Source: Micromonospora yangpuensis (GTDB lineage Bacteria > Actinomycetota > Actinomycetes > Mycobacteriales > Micromonosporaceae). From it: a stretch of 64,000 bases of DNA. The notes under the pieces were generated by a model. It was not told the DNA's origin. It worked only from the letters and a program-made list of their open reading frames with translations, and did no database searches. The stretch lies in NCBI RefSeq assembly GCF_900091615.1, contig NZ_FMIA01000002.1:434001-498000 (forward strand). Direction: 5' to 3'. Both the position numbers and the translations under genes were made by a program. Shown piece by piece: positions 42,236 through 52,033 of the stretch. Every line of letters starts with the position of its first letter. Within the stretch, counting starts at the first letter, position 1.

Positions 42236-44410
42236 TCAGCCCCCGGCGAGTGGGGTGGGCAGGGGCGCGGTGTGCAGCACGGTCAGCCGGGACACCGCCC
42301 GGGTCAGCACCACGTAGAGCCGGTGCAGGCCACGCGGCTCGGCGGCCACGATCGCGGCCGGCTCGACGACCACCACGTGGTCGTACTCCAGGCCCTTGAC
42401 GTCCGTCGCGGCGACCACGGTGACCCGCTCGGCGGCCTCGACGTCGTCGGCGGTCGAGGTCGCGACCCCGGCGTCGGTCAGCGCCGCGCGGAGCCCGGCC
42501 ACCGCGTCGTCGGCGGCGATCACCCCCACCGAGCCGTCGTGCCCGAGCGCCGCGCGCACCTCGGCCACCGTCGCCCCCGGAAGATCGGTCACGGTACGCA
42601 CATCGAGCGCGCCGTCGCGGCGCAACGACTCGGCCGGGGGTACGTCGACGGCGAGCGCTGGCAGCAGCCGGTTGGCGAACTCCACCACCACGGCGGGTAC
42701 CCGGAACCCGACGGTCAGCGGCACCACGGCCGCGTCCGGCTTGCCCAGGTGGGCCAGGGACTCCCGCCAGTCGGCGGCGGCCCACGGCGCGGTGCCCTGG
42801 GCCAGGTCACCGAGGAGGGTGACCGACCCGTGCTCGCTGCGGCGGGCGATGGCCCGACACTGCATCGGGGAGAGATCCTGCGCCTCGTCGACCACCACGT
42901 GCCCGAACCCGGCCGGCCGCTCCAACAACCCGGCGACCTCGTCGATCAGTACCGCGTCCGCCGCGCTCCACCGGGTCGCCTTCGGCGTCCGGCCGACCCG
43001 CCCGGACCGCAGCAGCTCCTGCTCGTCCGGGCTGAGCAGCCCGTCGGCGGCGCTGGCCAGCACGGCCGGGTCGGTACGCAGCAGGTGCCACAGCCCCTCG
43101 GCGGTCAGCGCCGGCCAGACCGCGTCCAGGAAGGCGGTGACCGGCGTGGCCCGCCCCATCCGGCGCAGCCAGGCGTCCCCGGGCGACTCGGCCCGCCGGG
43201 CCTCCGCCTGCCGTTGCAACAGCCCGACCACCCGGGCCCGGACCCGCTCCCGGCCGGTGGCGTACGGCAGCCCCTCGCGGCGGGTCTCCTCGACGATCCG
43301 GTGCAGCGGGTCCAGACCGATCCGCCACCGGAACGAACCGTCGGAGACCATCACCGGTTCGGTGGGCTCGGCGATGTGCCCGTCGACCGCCCGCCGCAGC
43401 ACCTCGGCCAGCCGTACGTCATGTTTGAGCGCGGCGACCGCCGGGGCGTCCACGGCACGGACCGGAACCCGGGTCAGCAGCCCCTCGACGGTGGCCTGCG
43501 CGACCTCGACCTCACCGAGGGCGGGCAGCACCGCCGCGATGTAGGCCAGGAAGGCCCGGTTCGGCCCGACCACCAGCACCCCCGTGCGACGCAGCCGCTC
43601 CCGGTGCAGATAGAGCAGGTACGCGGCCCGGTGCAGCCCGACCGCCGTCTTGCCGGTGCCCGGCGCGCCCTGCACACAGATCGACACCGCCAGGTCGGCC
43701 CGGACCAGCTCGTCCTGCTCGGGCTGGATGGTGGCCACGATGTCCCGCATCGGACCCACCCGGGGGCGCTCGATCTCGGCGGTCAGGATCCGGCTGGCCG
43801 TACCCAACTCCTCACCCAGGGCCAGGTGCTCGTCCTCGAAGCTGGTCAGCTCGCCACCGTTGAACCCGAACCGCCGCCGGACCACGACCCCCTGCCGGTC
43901 GCGGACACTTGCCCGGTAGAACAACCGGGACAGCGGCGCCCGCCAGTCCAGCACCAGCGGCTCACCCCGCTCGTCGGCGACGTGCCGCCGACCGACGTGG
44001 TACACCTGCCCGCCGTGTTCTGCCGGCCCGCCGGGCTCTGCCGGCCCGCCGGGCTCTGCCGGCCCGCCGGGCTCTGCCGGCCCGCCGGGCTCTGCCGGGT
44101 CGAGGGTGAGGCGGCCGAAGAAAAGCGGCGCGTCCGGCCGGTCGGCCAGCTCGGTCACCCGCCGGGAGAGATGCCGCCCGAGCTGCTCTGCGGTGTACGC
44201 GTCCCCGGCGACCCGGTCACCGGTGGCGTACAGCGCCTCGGCGCGTTCCCGCATCCGCCGCAGGGCGGCCCGGGAGCGGGCCAGATGGGCCTGCTCGGCG
44301 GCCAGGTGCCGTTGTCCGGCGGCCGGCTGGTCTCGTCCGGCGGCCGGGTGGTCTCGTCCGGTGGCGAGGTGATCGGCGGGGCCGGTGGCGGCGACGTCTG
44401 CTGCGGGCAC
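42236..44410 (-). CDS. HelR/HelD-like RNA polymerase-associated ATPase (UvrD-like)
   Basis: This protein of about 724 residues has SF1 helicase motifs: Walker A GAPGTGKTAVGLHRAAYLLY, motif II VVVDEAQDLSPMQ, LLGDLAQGTAPW, TVGFRVPA, and TDVKGLEYDHVVVV with YVVLTRA. An N-terminal coiled coil (HLARSRAALRRMRERAEALY) and the VLDWRAPLSRLFYRAS segment are features of the HelD/HelR class. These proteins release stalled RNA polymerase and, in actinomycetes, can confer rifamycin tolerance. The start is not certain: GTG 44410 has CCGGAG nearby. The EPGGPA tract is encoded by 18-bp repeats at about 44023-44097. Confidence 0.88.
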   Translation of the reverse strand: MPAADVAATGPADHLATGRDHPAAGRDQPAAGQRHLAAEQAHLARSRAALRRMRERAEALYATGDRVAGDAYTAEQLGRHLSRRVTELADRPDAPLFFGRLTLDPAEPGGPAEPGGPAEPGGPAEPGGPAEHGGQVYHVGRRHVADERGEPLVLDWRAPLSRLFYRASVRDRQGVVVRRRFGFNGGELTSFEDEHLALGEELGTASRILTAEIERPRVGPMRDIVATIQPEQDELVRADLAVSICVQGAPGTGKTAVGLHRAAYLLYLHRERLRRTGVLVVGPNRAFLAYIAAVLPALGEVEVAQATVEGLLTRVPVRAVDAPAVAALKHDVRLAEVLRRAVDGHIAEPTEPVMVSDGSFRWRIGLDPLHRIVEETRREGLPYATGRERVRARVVGLLQRQAEARRAESPGDAWLRRMGRATPVTAFLDAVWPALTAEGLWHLLRTDPAVLASAADGLLSPDEQELLRSGRVGRTPKATRWSAADAVLIDEVAGLLERPAGFGHVVVDEAQDLSPMQCRAIARRSEHGSVTLLGDLAQGTAPWAAADWRESLAHLGKPDAAVVPLTVGFRVPAVVVEFANRLLPALAVDVPPAESLRRDGALDVRTVTDLPGATVAEVRAALGHDGSVGVIAADDAVAGLRAALTDAGVATSTADDVEAAERVTVVAATDVKGLEYDHVVVVEPAAIVAAEPRGLHRLYVVLTRAVSRLTVLHTAPLPTPLAGG
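44023..44097 (-). repeat. 18-bp tandem repeats inside helR-like gene
   Basis: The unit GCCGGCCCGCCGGGCTCT repeats about four times, encoding AEPGGP units in an otherwise conserved N-terminal region. The frame is preserved. Confidence 0.9.
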
Positions 44411-45567
<1,157 letters not shown>

Positions 45568-45636
45568 CGCAGTCGCACCCGCTGCCTTGCCTGCTCTGCT
45601 CACCCGCCCGGCTGCTGCTTACTGCGGATCCGGGGT

Positions 45637-45690
45637 GTGAGAGGGGTGCCCCGCTCTACCGAAAGCGTTAACAGGGGGCCCTTCCTTACA
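45637..45690 (-). repeat. Dispersed 54-bp element, copy G
   Basis: On the minus strand it begins GTGTAAGGAAGGGCCCCCTG with core TTAACGCTTTCGGTAGAG and ends ACCCCTCTCAC. The TAA near its start is the stop codon (45686-45688, minus strand) of the adjacent serine hydrolase gene. Confidence 0.92.
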
Positions 45691-46633
45691 CGCGGAGGAG
45701 GGCTTTGGTGATCTTTTCGCAGTTGTCCATGCCGTACTCGTAGCCCTTGCCGATGGGGTAGCGGACCATCACGCCCATGGTCCAGTCGTCGGCGATGGCC
45801 AGGCAGTTGACGTGGATCTCCTGCTCCCGGGTGCGGTCGACCCAGCCGTTCTTGATGGCGATCTGCTTGCGTTCGGCGGCCGGGAAGGCCTTGCGGATGC
45901 CGAAGTCGCCGGCGCCCCGGACCTGGCGCATCTCCTTGAGCAGCCAGTCGGTCCACTTCGGGCCGGCGGCGCGCCCGTCGGCGATGCAGGCGCCGAGCCG
46001 GGTGGTGTCGCGGGGGGAGAGGTTGGTCCGGCTCCAGCCCCGGTCGGCGGCCGGGCTGCTGTCGGTCATCTCGCAGCGGGAGACCATCCGCTTGATCGAG
46101 GCGGACCGGCCGACCTCGGTGTAGAACTGCTCGGCCCGGGTGTTGTCGCTGTCCCGGATGATCAGCGTGGCGTCGGCCAGCTTGCCGTCGCTCGGGGTGC
46201 GGTCGTCCTCGTCGGCCTGGCGGAGGTAGTCGGCCACGATCCAGGCCTTGATCAGCGACGCGGTGGTGCTGGTCTCGGACATGTTATCCGAGCCGGTGAT
46301 CTTGCCGGTCCGGGTGTCCATGACGCTCCAGCTGTACCAGCCGTCGATGTCCAGGTCCACCTCGGTGCTGGTGAGGTCGAAGGGCAGCGGTGGTGGCGCC
46401 GGCGGACTGGGCTTGGCGGTGGGCCGGGAGCTGCGGTCGGTGGGGTTGCCGTCGCGGGTTGCCTGCCCGGGGGCGTCCCCCCAACGGGCGGCGGCGGTCG
46501 ACTCCAGCGGCGAGCCGGGCAGCAGCCGGAGCGAGACCAGGACCAACCCGACAAGTACGGCGGCGATGGCGATCAGCCGCAGTGCGGAGTTGTCCCCACC
46601 GGTGCGGCGTCGGGCCCGTCTCCTGCTGGCCAT
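45686..46633 (-). CDS. Serine hydrolase of beta-lactamase fold, paralogue 2
   Basis: This 315-residue membrane-anchored protein has an N-terminal RRRARRRT segment and a helix (LIAIAAVLVGLVLVSLRLLP), then a Pro-rich linker. The hydrolase domain shows SLIK at 126-129 (SxxK), SDN in IRDSDNTRAEQF, and KNGW in AIKNGWVDRT in the usual KTG position. The pattern is that of class A beta-lactamase/PBP4*-like serine hydrolases; the KNG variant leaves activity open. ATG 46633 overlaps the stop of its paralogue by 1 bp. Its stop is supplied by element copy G. Confidence 0.88.
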   Translation of the reverse strand: MASRRRARRRTGGDNSALRLIAIAAVLVGLVLVSLRLLPGSPLESTAAARWGDAPGQATRDGNPTDRSSRPTAKPSPPAPPPLPFDLTSTEVDLDIDGWYSWSVMDTRTGKITGSDNMSETSTTASLIKAWIVADYLRQADEDDRTPSDGKLADATLIIRDSDNTRAEQFYTEVGRSASIKRMVSRCEMTDSSPAADRGWSRTNLSPRDTTRLGACIADGRAAGPKWTDWLLKEMRQVRGAGDFGIRKAFPAAERKQIAIKNGWVDRTREQEIHVNCLAIADDWTMGVMVRYPIGKGYEYGMDNCEKITKALLRV

Positions 46634-47592
46634 CAGAGCTTGCCGACCTGGTGCTGCGGGACCTTGAGGGCAGCGCCTGGTTGCGGGGTGACCAGCTGAC
46701 TGGCGACGGTGGCGCAGGTCTGGGCTCCGTAGTTGAGCCCTCGTTTCTGCGGGTAGCGCAGCAACACGGCAAGACTCCACTTCTCGGTGACGGCAAGACA
46801 GTTCACGTGCCAGTTGCCGTCATAGTTCAATGGCGTCCAACCGTTCTTCATGCTGACCGGGCCCTGGTCGAGGATCGAATCGGGTAGCCCGTCGATGATG
46901 CCCCACCGTCCGCCGCCCTCGCGCGCCTTCTGGTCCTTCGCGGCGGTGCTGCCGCGCACCTTCGCCATCTCCGCCAGCAGGAACTCGGTGTGCTTCGGCC
47001 CGGCGGCCGTGCCGTCGGCGAGGCAGTCGCCGAGGCGGACCGCGTCCCGCGCCGACATCTCGGTGAAGCTCCACCAGCCGACGTACCCGGGCACCTTGCC
47101 CGGCTTGGTGTCGGTGAGCTTGCAGGTCTGGACCATCCGTCGGATGGTGCCCGCTCCGCCGACCTCGTTGTAGAGCGTGTTGGCCGCGTCGTCGTTGCTG
47201 TCCCGGATCGCCTCGACGATGTGCCGGCGGAAGTTGGCCGGGACCGGCTTGTCACCGAGGTCTTTGAGGTAGGCGGCGGCGAACCACGCCTTGATCATCG
47301 ACTCGGTGGAGCTGGTCGAGGCCTTGTTCTTCGCGCCGGCGATCTCTCCGGTCTCCCGGTCGAGCAGGGCCCAGGAGAAGAAGTCGCCCTTGAAGCTCAC
47401 GGTGACCGGGCCGGCCGCCAGGGTCGGTGGCGGCGGTGCGGTGGGCTCGGGGGTGGCCACGCTCTGCGTGCCACCACCGCTGCCTTCGGTGTCGTCGTCA
47501 CCGGCCAGTTTCGCGTACGCGGTCGGCACCAGCATGACGCCGCCGAGCAGGATCGCCGCGACGGCGAGCACCATGATCACGCGAGGTCGCAT
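46633..47592 (-). CDS. Serine hydrolase of beta-lactamase fold, paralogue 1
   Basis: This 319-residue protein has a signal peptide or anchor (RVIMVLAVAAILLGGVMLVPTAYA) and a Thr/Pro linker. The hydrolase domain has SMIK at 98-101, SND in IRDSNDDAANTLY, and KNGW near residue 244. It shares its domain layout with the downstream gene, and the two overlap, so they are a tandem duplication now diverged. Both probably act on cell-wall peptides or are non-lactamase homologues. The region upstream is divergent from paaA. Confidence 0.88.
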   Translation of the reverse strand: MRPRVIMVLAVAAILLGGVMLVPTAYAKLAGDDDTEGSGGGTQSVATPEPTAPPPPTLAAGPVTVSFKGDFFSWALLDRETGEIAGAKNKASTSSTESMIKAWFAAAYLKDLGDKPVPANFRRHIVEAIRDSNDDAANTLYNEVGGAGTIRRMVQTCKLTDTKPGKVPGYVGWWSFTEMSARDAVRLGDCLADGTAAGPKHTEFLLAEMAKVRGSTAAKDQKAREGGGRWGIIDGLPDSILDQGPVSMKNGWTPLNYDGNWHVNCLAVTEKWSLAVLLRYPQKRGLNYGAQTCATVASQLVTPQPGAALKVPQHQVGKL

Positions 47593-47956
47593 GAGTGGGT
47601 GAGCTCCAGATGTCAGGGGCCGGGGGGCCGGCCTGGTTGCCGAGTGGCGGGCGAGCCGCCGAGGCCGGGGGAGGGCCTGGTCGTCGGCGGCCTTCGATGG
47701 CCGCCCGGGGTGACCGGCAAAGTTTACGTCCGGGCGGCCCGGACGGCACGACCCGACACCGCTCGATGCGCCGACAAGCCGAGGAATCGGACCACTATGC
47801 GGCTGTTGAGAGGATTCATCTTGCTTTCGTGACCTAATTCATAGCTATTCCGAGCGAGCCTCACCGGGCGAATCGGGCGCGGCGTAACGGAAGGAGCATT
47901 CCGAAGTCTGTTACACCCTCTGGTGCTTCTCGTGCTGAGCTGTAACACTTGTCGGT
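47593..47956. promoter_or_regulatory. Divergent control region upstream of paaA
   Basis: The gap is AT-richer than its surroundings near 47811-47950. TGTTACA (47909-47915) and TGTAACA (47941-47947) form an inverted pair whose second half lies 10 bp upstream of the paaA ATG. That is a plausible operator for a Paa-type repressor, although none is encoded nearby. Confidence 0.5.
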
Positions 47957-49027
47957 ATGTATGGCAACGACTTCTCCGGTCCTGAGGAAGCGCCCGGCGG
48001 CGGCCTGCTCGGCGAGGTCGAGGCGGCCGAGACGGCGCTGCGCGAGGCCGCCGCCCGCCAGCGGAGCAGCCCCGCAGCCGAGCCCGGCGTGGACCTCGCG
48101 GCCTACTTCACCGACGTGATCGCGGCGGACCAGAAGATCGAGCCACGGGACTGGATGCCGGAGGCGTACCGGCGGACGCTGATCCGCCAGATCGCCCAGC
48201 ACGCCCACTCCGAGATCATCGGCATGCAGCCCGAGGGGAACTGGATCAGCCGCGCCCCCTCGCTCAAGCGCAAGGCGATCCTGCTGGCCAAGGTCCAGGA
48301 CGAGGCCGGCCACGGGCTCTACCTGTACGCGGCGGCGGAGACCCTCGGCATCAGCCGGGACGAGCTGGTCGAGCTGCTTCTCGCCGGCCGGCAGAAGTAC
48401 AGCTCGATCTTCAACTACCCCACCCTGACCTGGGCCGACGTCGGTGCGATCGGCTGGCTGGTGGACGGGGCGGCGATCGTCAACCAGGTCCCGCTCTGCC
48501 GCTGCTCCTACGGGCCGTACGCGCGGGCGATGATCCGGGTCTGCAAGGAGGAGTCGTTCCACCAGCGCCAGGGCTACGAGATCCTGCACACCCTCAGCCA
48601 CGGCACCGAGGCGCAGCGGGCGATGGCCCAGGACGCGATCGACCGCTGGTGGTACCCGTCGCTGGCGATGTTCGGCCCGCCCGACGGCGACTCCACCCAC
48701 TCCGAGCAGTCCATGGCCTGGAAGATCAAGCGGTTCTCCAACGACGAGCTGCGGCAGCGCTTCGTGGACATGTGCGTGCAGCAGGCCGAGATCCTCGGCG
48801 TCCGCATCCCCGACCCCGACCTGCGCTGGAACGACGAGCGGCAGGCGTACGACTTCACCCAGCCCGACTACGACGAGCTGCTGCGGGTGATCAAGGGCAA
48901 CGGCCCCTGCAACCGGGAGCGGATCGCGCACCGTCGCCGCGCCCACGCCGACGGTGCCTGGGTCCGCGACGCCGCCACGGCGTACGCGGCCAAGCGGGCC
49001 GACCAGAAGGAGAAGGTGGCCGCATGA
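47957..49027 (+). CDS. paaA: 1,2-phenylacetyl-CoA epoxidase, catalytic subunit
   Basis: PaaA is the di-iron subunit that epoxidises phenylacetyl-CoA. The 356-residue protein carries ferritin-like iron ligands, including DEAGH (ExxH) in [13 protein letters not shown] and [30 protein letters not shown] near the C-terminus is a family hallmark. ATG 47957 starts the five-gene paaABCDE operon, with paaB overlapping by 4 bp. Downstream paa genes (paaG, paaK) are absent from the window. Confidence 0.97.
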   Translation: MYGNDFSGPEEAPGGGLLGEVEAAETALREAAARQRSSPAAEPGVDLAAYFTDVIAADQKIEPRDWMPEAYRRTLIRQIAQHAHSEIIGMQPEGNWISRAPSLKRKAILLAKVQDEAGHGLYLYAAAETLGISRDELVELLLAGRQKYSSIFNYPTLTWADVGAIGWLVDGAAIVNQVPLCRCSYGPYARAMIRVCKEESFHQRQGYEILHTLSHGTEAQRAMAQDAIDRWWYPSLAMFGPPDGDSTHSEQSMAWKIKRFSNDELRQRFVDMCVQQAEILGVRIPDPDLRWNDERQAYDFTQPDYDELLRVIKGNGPCNRERIAHRRRAHADGAWVRDAATAYAAKRADQKEKVAA

Positions 49028-49308
49028 CCGAGTCCTCGCCGCTCTGGGAGGTCTTCGTGCGGGCCCGGCGCGGGTTGTCGCACACCCACGTGGGCAGCCT
49101 GCACGCCCCCGACGCCGAGCTGGCCCTGCGCAACGCCCGCGACCTCTACACCCGCCGTCAGGAGGGGGTGTCGATCTGGGTGGTGCCGGCCGGCGCGATC
49201 ACCGCCTCCAGCCCCGACGAGAAGGACGCCTTCTTCGACCCGGCCGCCGACAAGGTCTACCGGCACCCCACCTTCTACGAGGTACCGGACGGGGTGGCCC
49301 ACCTGTGA
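49024..49308 (+). CDS. paaB: 1,2-phenylacetyl-CoA epoxidase subunit B
   Basis: This 94-residue small subunit stabilises the PaaA-PaaC complex. The sequence [48 protein letters not shown] is highly characteristic. It overlaps paaA and paaC by 4 bp each. The length is normal. Confidence 0.97.
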   Translation: MTESSPLWEVFVRARRGLSHTHVGSLHAPDAELALRNARDLYTRRQEGVSIWVVPAGAITASSPDEKDAFFDPAADKVYRHPTFYEVPDGVAHL

Positions 49309-50057
49309 GCGGCGACCTGTTCGAGTTCACCCTCCGGCTCGGCGACGACGCCCTCGTCGCCGCGCAGCGGCTGGCCGAGTGGACCACCCGCGCGCCGGAG
49401 ATGGAGGAGGACGTCGCGCTTGCCAACATCGCCCTCGACCAGCTCGGCGCGGCCCGGTTGCTGCTGAGCTACGCCGGTGAGCTGGAGGGCGCCGGCCGGG
49501 ACGAGGACGCGCTGGCGTACCTGCGCTCCGACCGGGAGTTCCGCAACTGCCTGCTGGTGGAGCTGCCCAACGGTGACTTCGCGGTCACCATGGCGAAGCT
49601 GTTCTTCCTCGCCGCCCACCAGCGGCTGCACTACGACTGGCTGGTCGCCTCGACCGACGAGCGGATCGCCGCGATCGCGGCCAAGGCCCGCAAGGAGTCG
49701 GCCTACCACCTCGACCACTCGTCGCTCTGGGTGAAGCGGCTCGGCGACGGCACCGAGGAGTCGCACCGGCGGATGCAGGCGGCGGTGGACGAGATCTGGC
49801 CGTACACGCACGAGCTGTTCGCCGCCGACGAGCTGACCGCCAGGCTGGACGCGCAGGGGGTGGGGGCCGCCCCGGCGACCCTGCGTGACCAGTGGCTGAG
49901 CACCGTCGAGCCGGTGCTCGCCGAGGCCACGCTCACCCGACCGGCGGACGGCTGGGCACCCGGCGGTGGCCGCGACGGACTGCACACCGAACACCTGTCG
50001 TACCTGTTGGCCGAGTTGCAGGTGCTGCACCGCGCACACCCGGGGGCCCGCTGGTGA
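49305..50057 (+). CDS. paaC: 1,2-phenylacetyl-CoA epoxidase, structural subunit
   Basis: PaaC is the ferritin-like partner of PaaA, lacking a full iron site. The 250-residue protein shows LGDDALVAAQRLAEWTTRAPEMEEDVALANIALDQLGAARLLLSYAGE and ESAYHLDHSSLWVKRLGDGTEES. It starts at GTG 49305, overlapping paaB. The last residues GARW end 34 bp before paaD. Confidence 0.97.
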   Translation: MSGDLFEFTLRLGDDALVAAQRLAEWTTRAPEMEEDVALANIALDQLGAARLLLSYAGELEGAGRDEDALAYLRSDREFRNCLLVELPNGDFAVTMAKLFFLAAHQRLHYDWLVASTDERIAAIAAKARKESAYHLDHSSLWVKRLGDGTEESHRRMQAAVDEIWPYTHELFAADELTARLDAQGVGAAPATLRDQWLSTVEPVLAEATLTRPADGWAPGGGRDGLHTEHLSYLLAELQVLHRAHPGARW

Positions 50058-50091
50058 GCCGCGCGGCAGCAGCCCCCAGCCGGAGGCGGCG

Positions 50092-50658
50092 GTGGTAGAC
50101 CTGCGGGCGGCCGTGGCGGCGGTGGTGGACCCGGAGATCCGGGCGATCACCATCGACGAGCTGGGCATCCTGCGGGCGGTCGACGAGGAGCCGGGCACCG
50201 GCCGGGTCACCGTGACCATCACCCCCACCTACACCGGCTGCCCGGCGATGGACGTGATCCGGGCCGACATCCGCCGGGCGCTCGCCGCCGTCGGCCGCCC
50301 CGACGCCGAGGTGCGCACCGTCTACAGCCCACCGTGGAGCACCGACTGGATCTCGACGACCGGCCGGACGAAACTCGCCGCCGCCGGCATCGCCCCACCG
50401 GCCCCGGCCGGCTCATCGGCCCAGGCCGGCTCATCGGCCCAGGCCGGCTCATCGGCCCAGGCCGGCTCATCGGCCCAGGCCGGGCCATCGGCCCAGGCCG
50501 GCCCTCGGGGTCCGGTGCCGCTGACCCTGGCCGTACGCTGCCCGCGCTGCGGCTCGCCGGAGACCGAGCAGGTCAGCCGCTTCGGCTCCACCGCGTGCAA
50601 GGCCCTGTGGCGCTGCCGATCCTGCGCCGAACCCTTCGACCACCTGAAGGCGCTGTGA
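50092..50658 (+). CDS. paaD: Phenylacetate degradation protein PaaD (MIP18/SufT-type)
   Basis: PaaD, a DUF59-domain protein, is thought to help mature the epoxidase. The 188-residue form starts at GTG 50092 behind GGAGG. It contains DPEIRAITIDELGILR and the conserved PTYTGCPAMDVI with Cys50. A C-terminal zinc ribbon has Cys at 150, 153 and two more in ACKALWRCRSC. The two domains are joined by a linker of five SSAQAG-like repeats (about 108-138) from 18-bp DNA repeats, longer than usual. It overlaps paaE by 4 bp. Confidence 0.95.
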   Translation: MVDLRAAVAAVVDPEIRAITIDELGILRAVDEEPGTGRVTVTITPTYTGCPAMDVIRADIRRALAAVGRPDAEVRTVYSPPWSTDWISTTGRTKLAAAGIAPPAPAGSSAQAGSSAQAGSSAQAGSSAQAGPSAQAGPRGPVPLTLAVRCPRCGSPETEQVSRFGSTACKALWRCRSCAEPFDHLKAL

Positions 50659-51899
50659 CTGTCACCATCAACCGCCCGGTCCGTCGCCGGCCGGTCTTCC
50701 ACCCGCTGCCCGTGGTCGCCGTCGACCGGCTCACCGCCGACGCCGTGTCGGTCACCTTCGCCGTGCCGCCGGAGCTACGGGAGACCTTCGCGTTCTCCGC
50801 CGGCCAACACCTGACGGTACGCCGGCCCGTTGCCCCCGACGACACAGCTGGAGTGGCTGGTGCCGTCGGTGCGGTCGGGGCCGACGGCGGTGCCGTTGGT
50901 GCGGCTGGTGCCGGCGACGGTGCCGTTGGTGCGGCTGGTGCCGGCGGCGACACCGCTGGCGCGGCGGGTGCGGGTGCGGACGTACGTCGGTCGTACTCGA
51001 TCTGTTCGACCCCGGCGGAGCTGGCCGGGCACGGTCGGCTGCGGATCGGCGTGCGGGAGGTCCCCGGCGGGGCGTTCTCCGCGTTCGCCTGCGGGGTGCT
51101 GCGCAGCGGCGACACCGTCGAGGTGCTGCCCCCGCTGGGCCACTTCACCTCGGCGTTCACGCCGGACCGGGTGCGCCGCTACGGCGCGGTGGTCGCCGGC
51201 TCCGGCATCACCCCGGTGCTCGGCCTGGTCGGCACGGCCCTGGCCGTCGAGCCGGCCAGCACCTTCACCCTGGTGTACGGCAACCGCACGGCCAACAGCG
51301 TGATGTTCGCCGAGGAGCTGGCCGACCTGAAGGACCGCTACCCGACCCGGCTGCACCTGGTGCACGTGCTCTCCCGGGAGCTGGGCGAGTCGCCGCTACT
51401 CTCCGGCCGGATCGACGCCGAGCGGCTGACCCGGCTGCTGGACACGGTGGTCCCCGCCGAGGCGATCGAGGAGTGGTTCCTCTGCGGCCCGTACGGGCTG
51501 GTCGTGGACGCGCGGGCGGTGCTGGCCGCCCGGGGGGTGCCCGACGCGGCGGTGCACACCGAGCTGTTCCACGTCGACGCCCCGCCCGAGCCGGTCCGCC
51601 GTGCGAGCGAGGAGCCGACCGGGGGCGCGGAGGTGACGATCGTGCTGGACGGGCGCTCGTCCCGGTTCACCATGGGCGCCGGTGAGCGGGTGCTGGACGC
51701 CGCGCTGAAGGTCCGTGGCGAGTTGCCGTACGCCTGCAAGGGCGGGGTCTGCTCGACCTGCCGGGCGAAGGTGGTCGACGGCGCGGTGACGATGGCCCGC
51801 AACTACGCGCTGGAGCCGGACGAGGTGGCCGCCGGGTACGTCCTGACCTGCCAGTCCACCCCCACCACCGACACCCTCACCGTCGACTACGACGCCTGA
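50655..51899 (+). CDS. paaE: Phenylacetyl-CoA epoxidase reductase PaaE, with Ala/Gly insertion
   Basis: PaaE passes NADPH electrons to PaaA through FAD and a 2Fe-2S cluster. The 414-residue protein has an FAD domain with the RRSYSICSTP motif (111-120), an NAD-binding GSGITPVLGL, and a C-terminal ferredoxin domain with Cys in YACKGGVCSTCRAKV and LTCQS. Between QHLTVRRP and RRSYS is an insertion of about 49 residues, AGAVGAVGADGGAV-like, in a place that is usually a short loop. The frame is intact. It ends the operon. Confidence 0.96.
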   Translation: MTVTINRPVRRRPVFHPLPVVAVDRLTADAVSVTFAVPPELRETFAFSAGQHLTVRRPVAPDDTAGVAGAVGAVGADGGAVGAAGAGDGAVGAAGAGGDTAGAAGAGADVRRSYSICSTPAELAGHGRLRIGVREVPGGAFSAFACGVLRSGDTVEVLPPLGHFTSAFTPDRVRRYGAVVAGSGITPVLGLVGTALAVEPASTFTLVYGNRTANSVMFAEELADLKDRYPTRLHLVHVLSRELGESPLLSGRIDAERLTRLLDTVVPAEAIEEWFLCGPYGLVVDARAVLAARGVPDAAVHTELFHVDAPPEPVRRASEEPTGGAEVTIVLDGRSSRFTMGAGERVLDAALKVRGELPYACKGGVCSTCRAKVVDGAVTMARNYALEPDEVAAGYVLTCQSTPTTDTLTVDYDA

Positions 51900-52033
51900 C
51901 CGCCCGGACCGCCCGGACCGCCCGGACCGCCCGACACGGAGCGTGTCCATATCGTTCCACTATGTTCCACAATGGAATCTATGCTGCTAATGTCGCCGAC
52001 GATCGATCCAGGCTTCACAGTCGAAAGGAAGCC

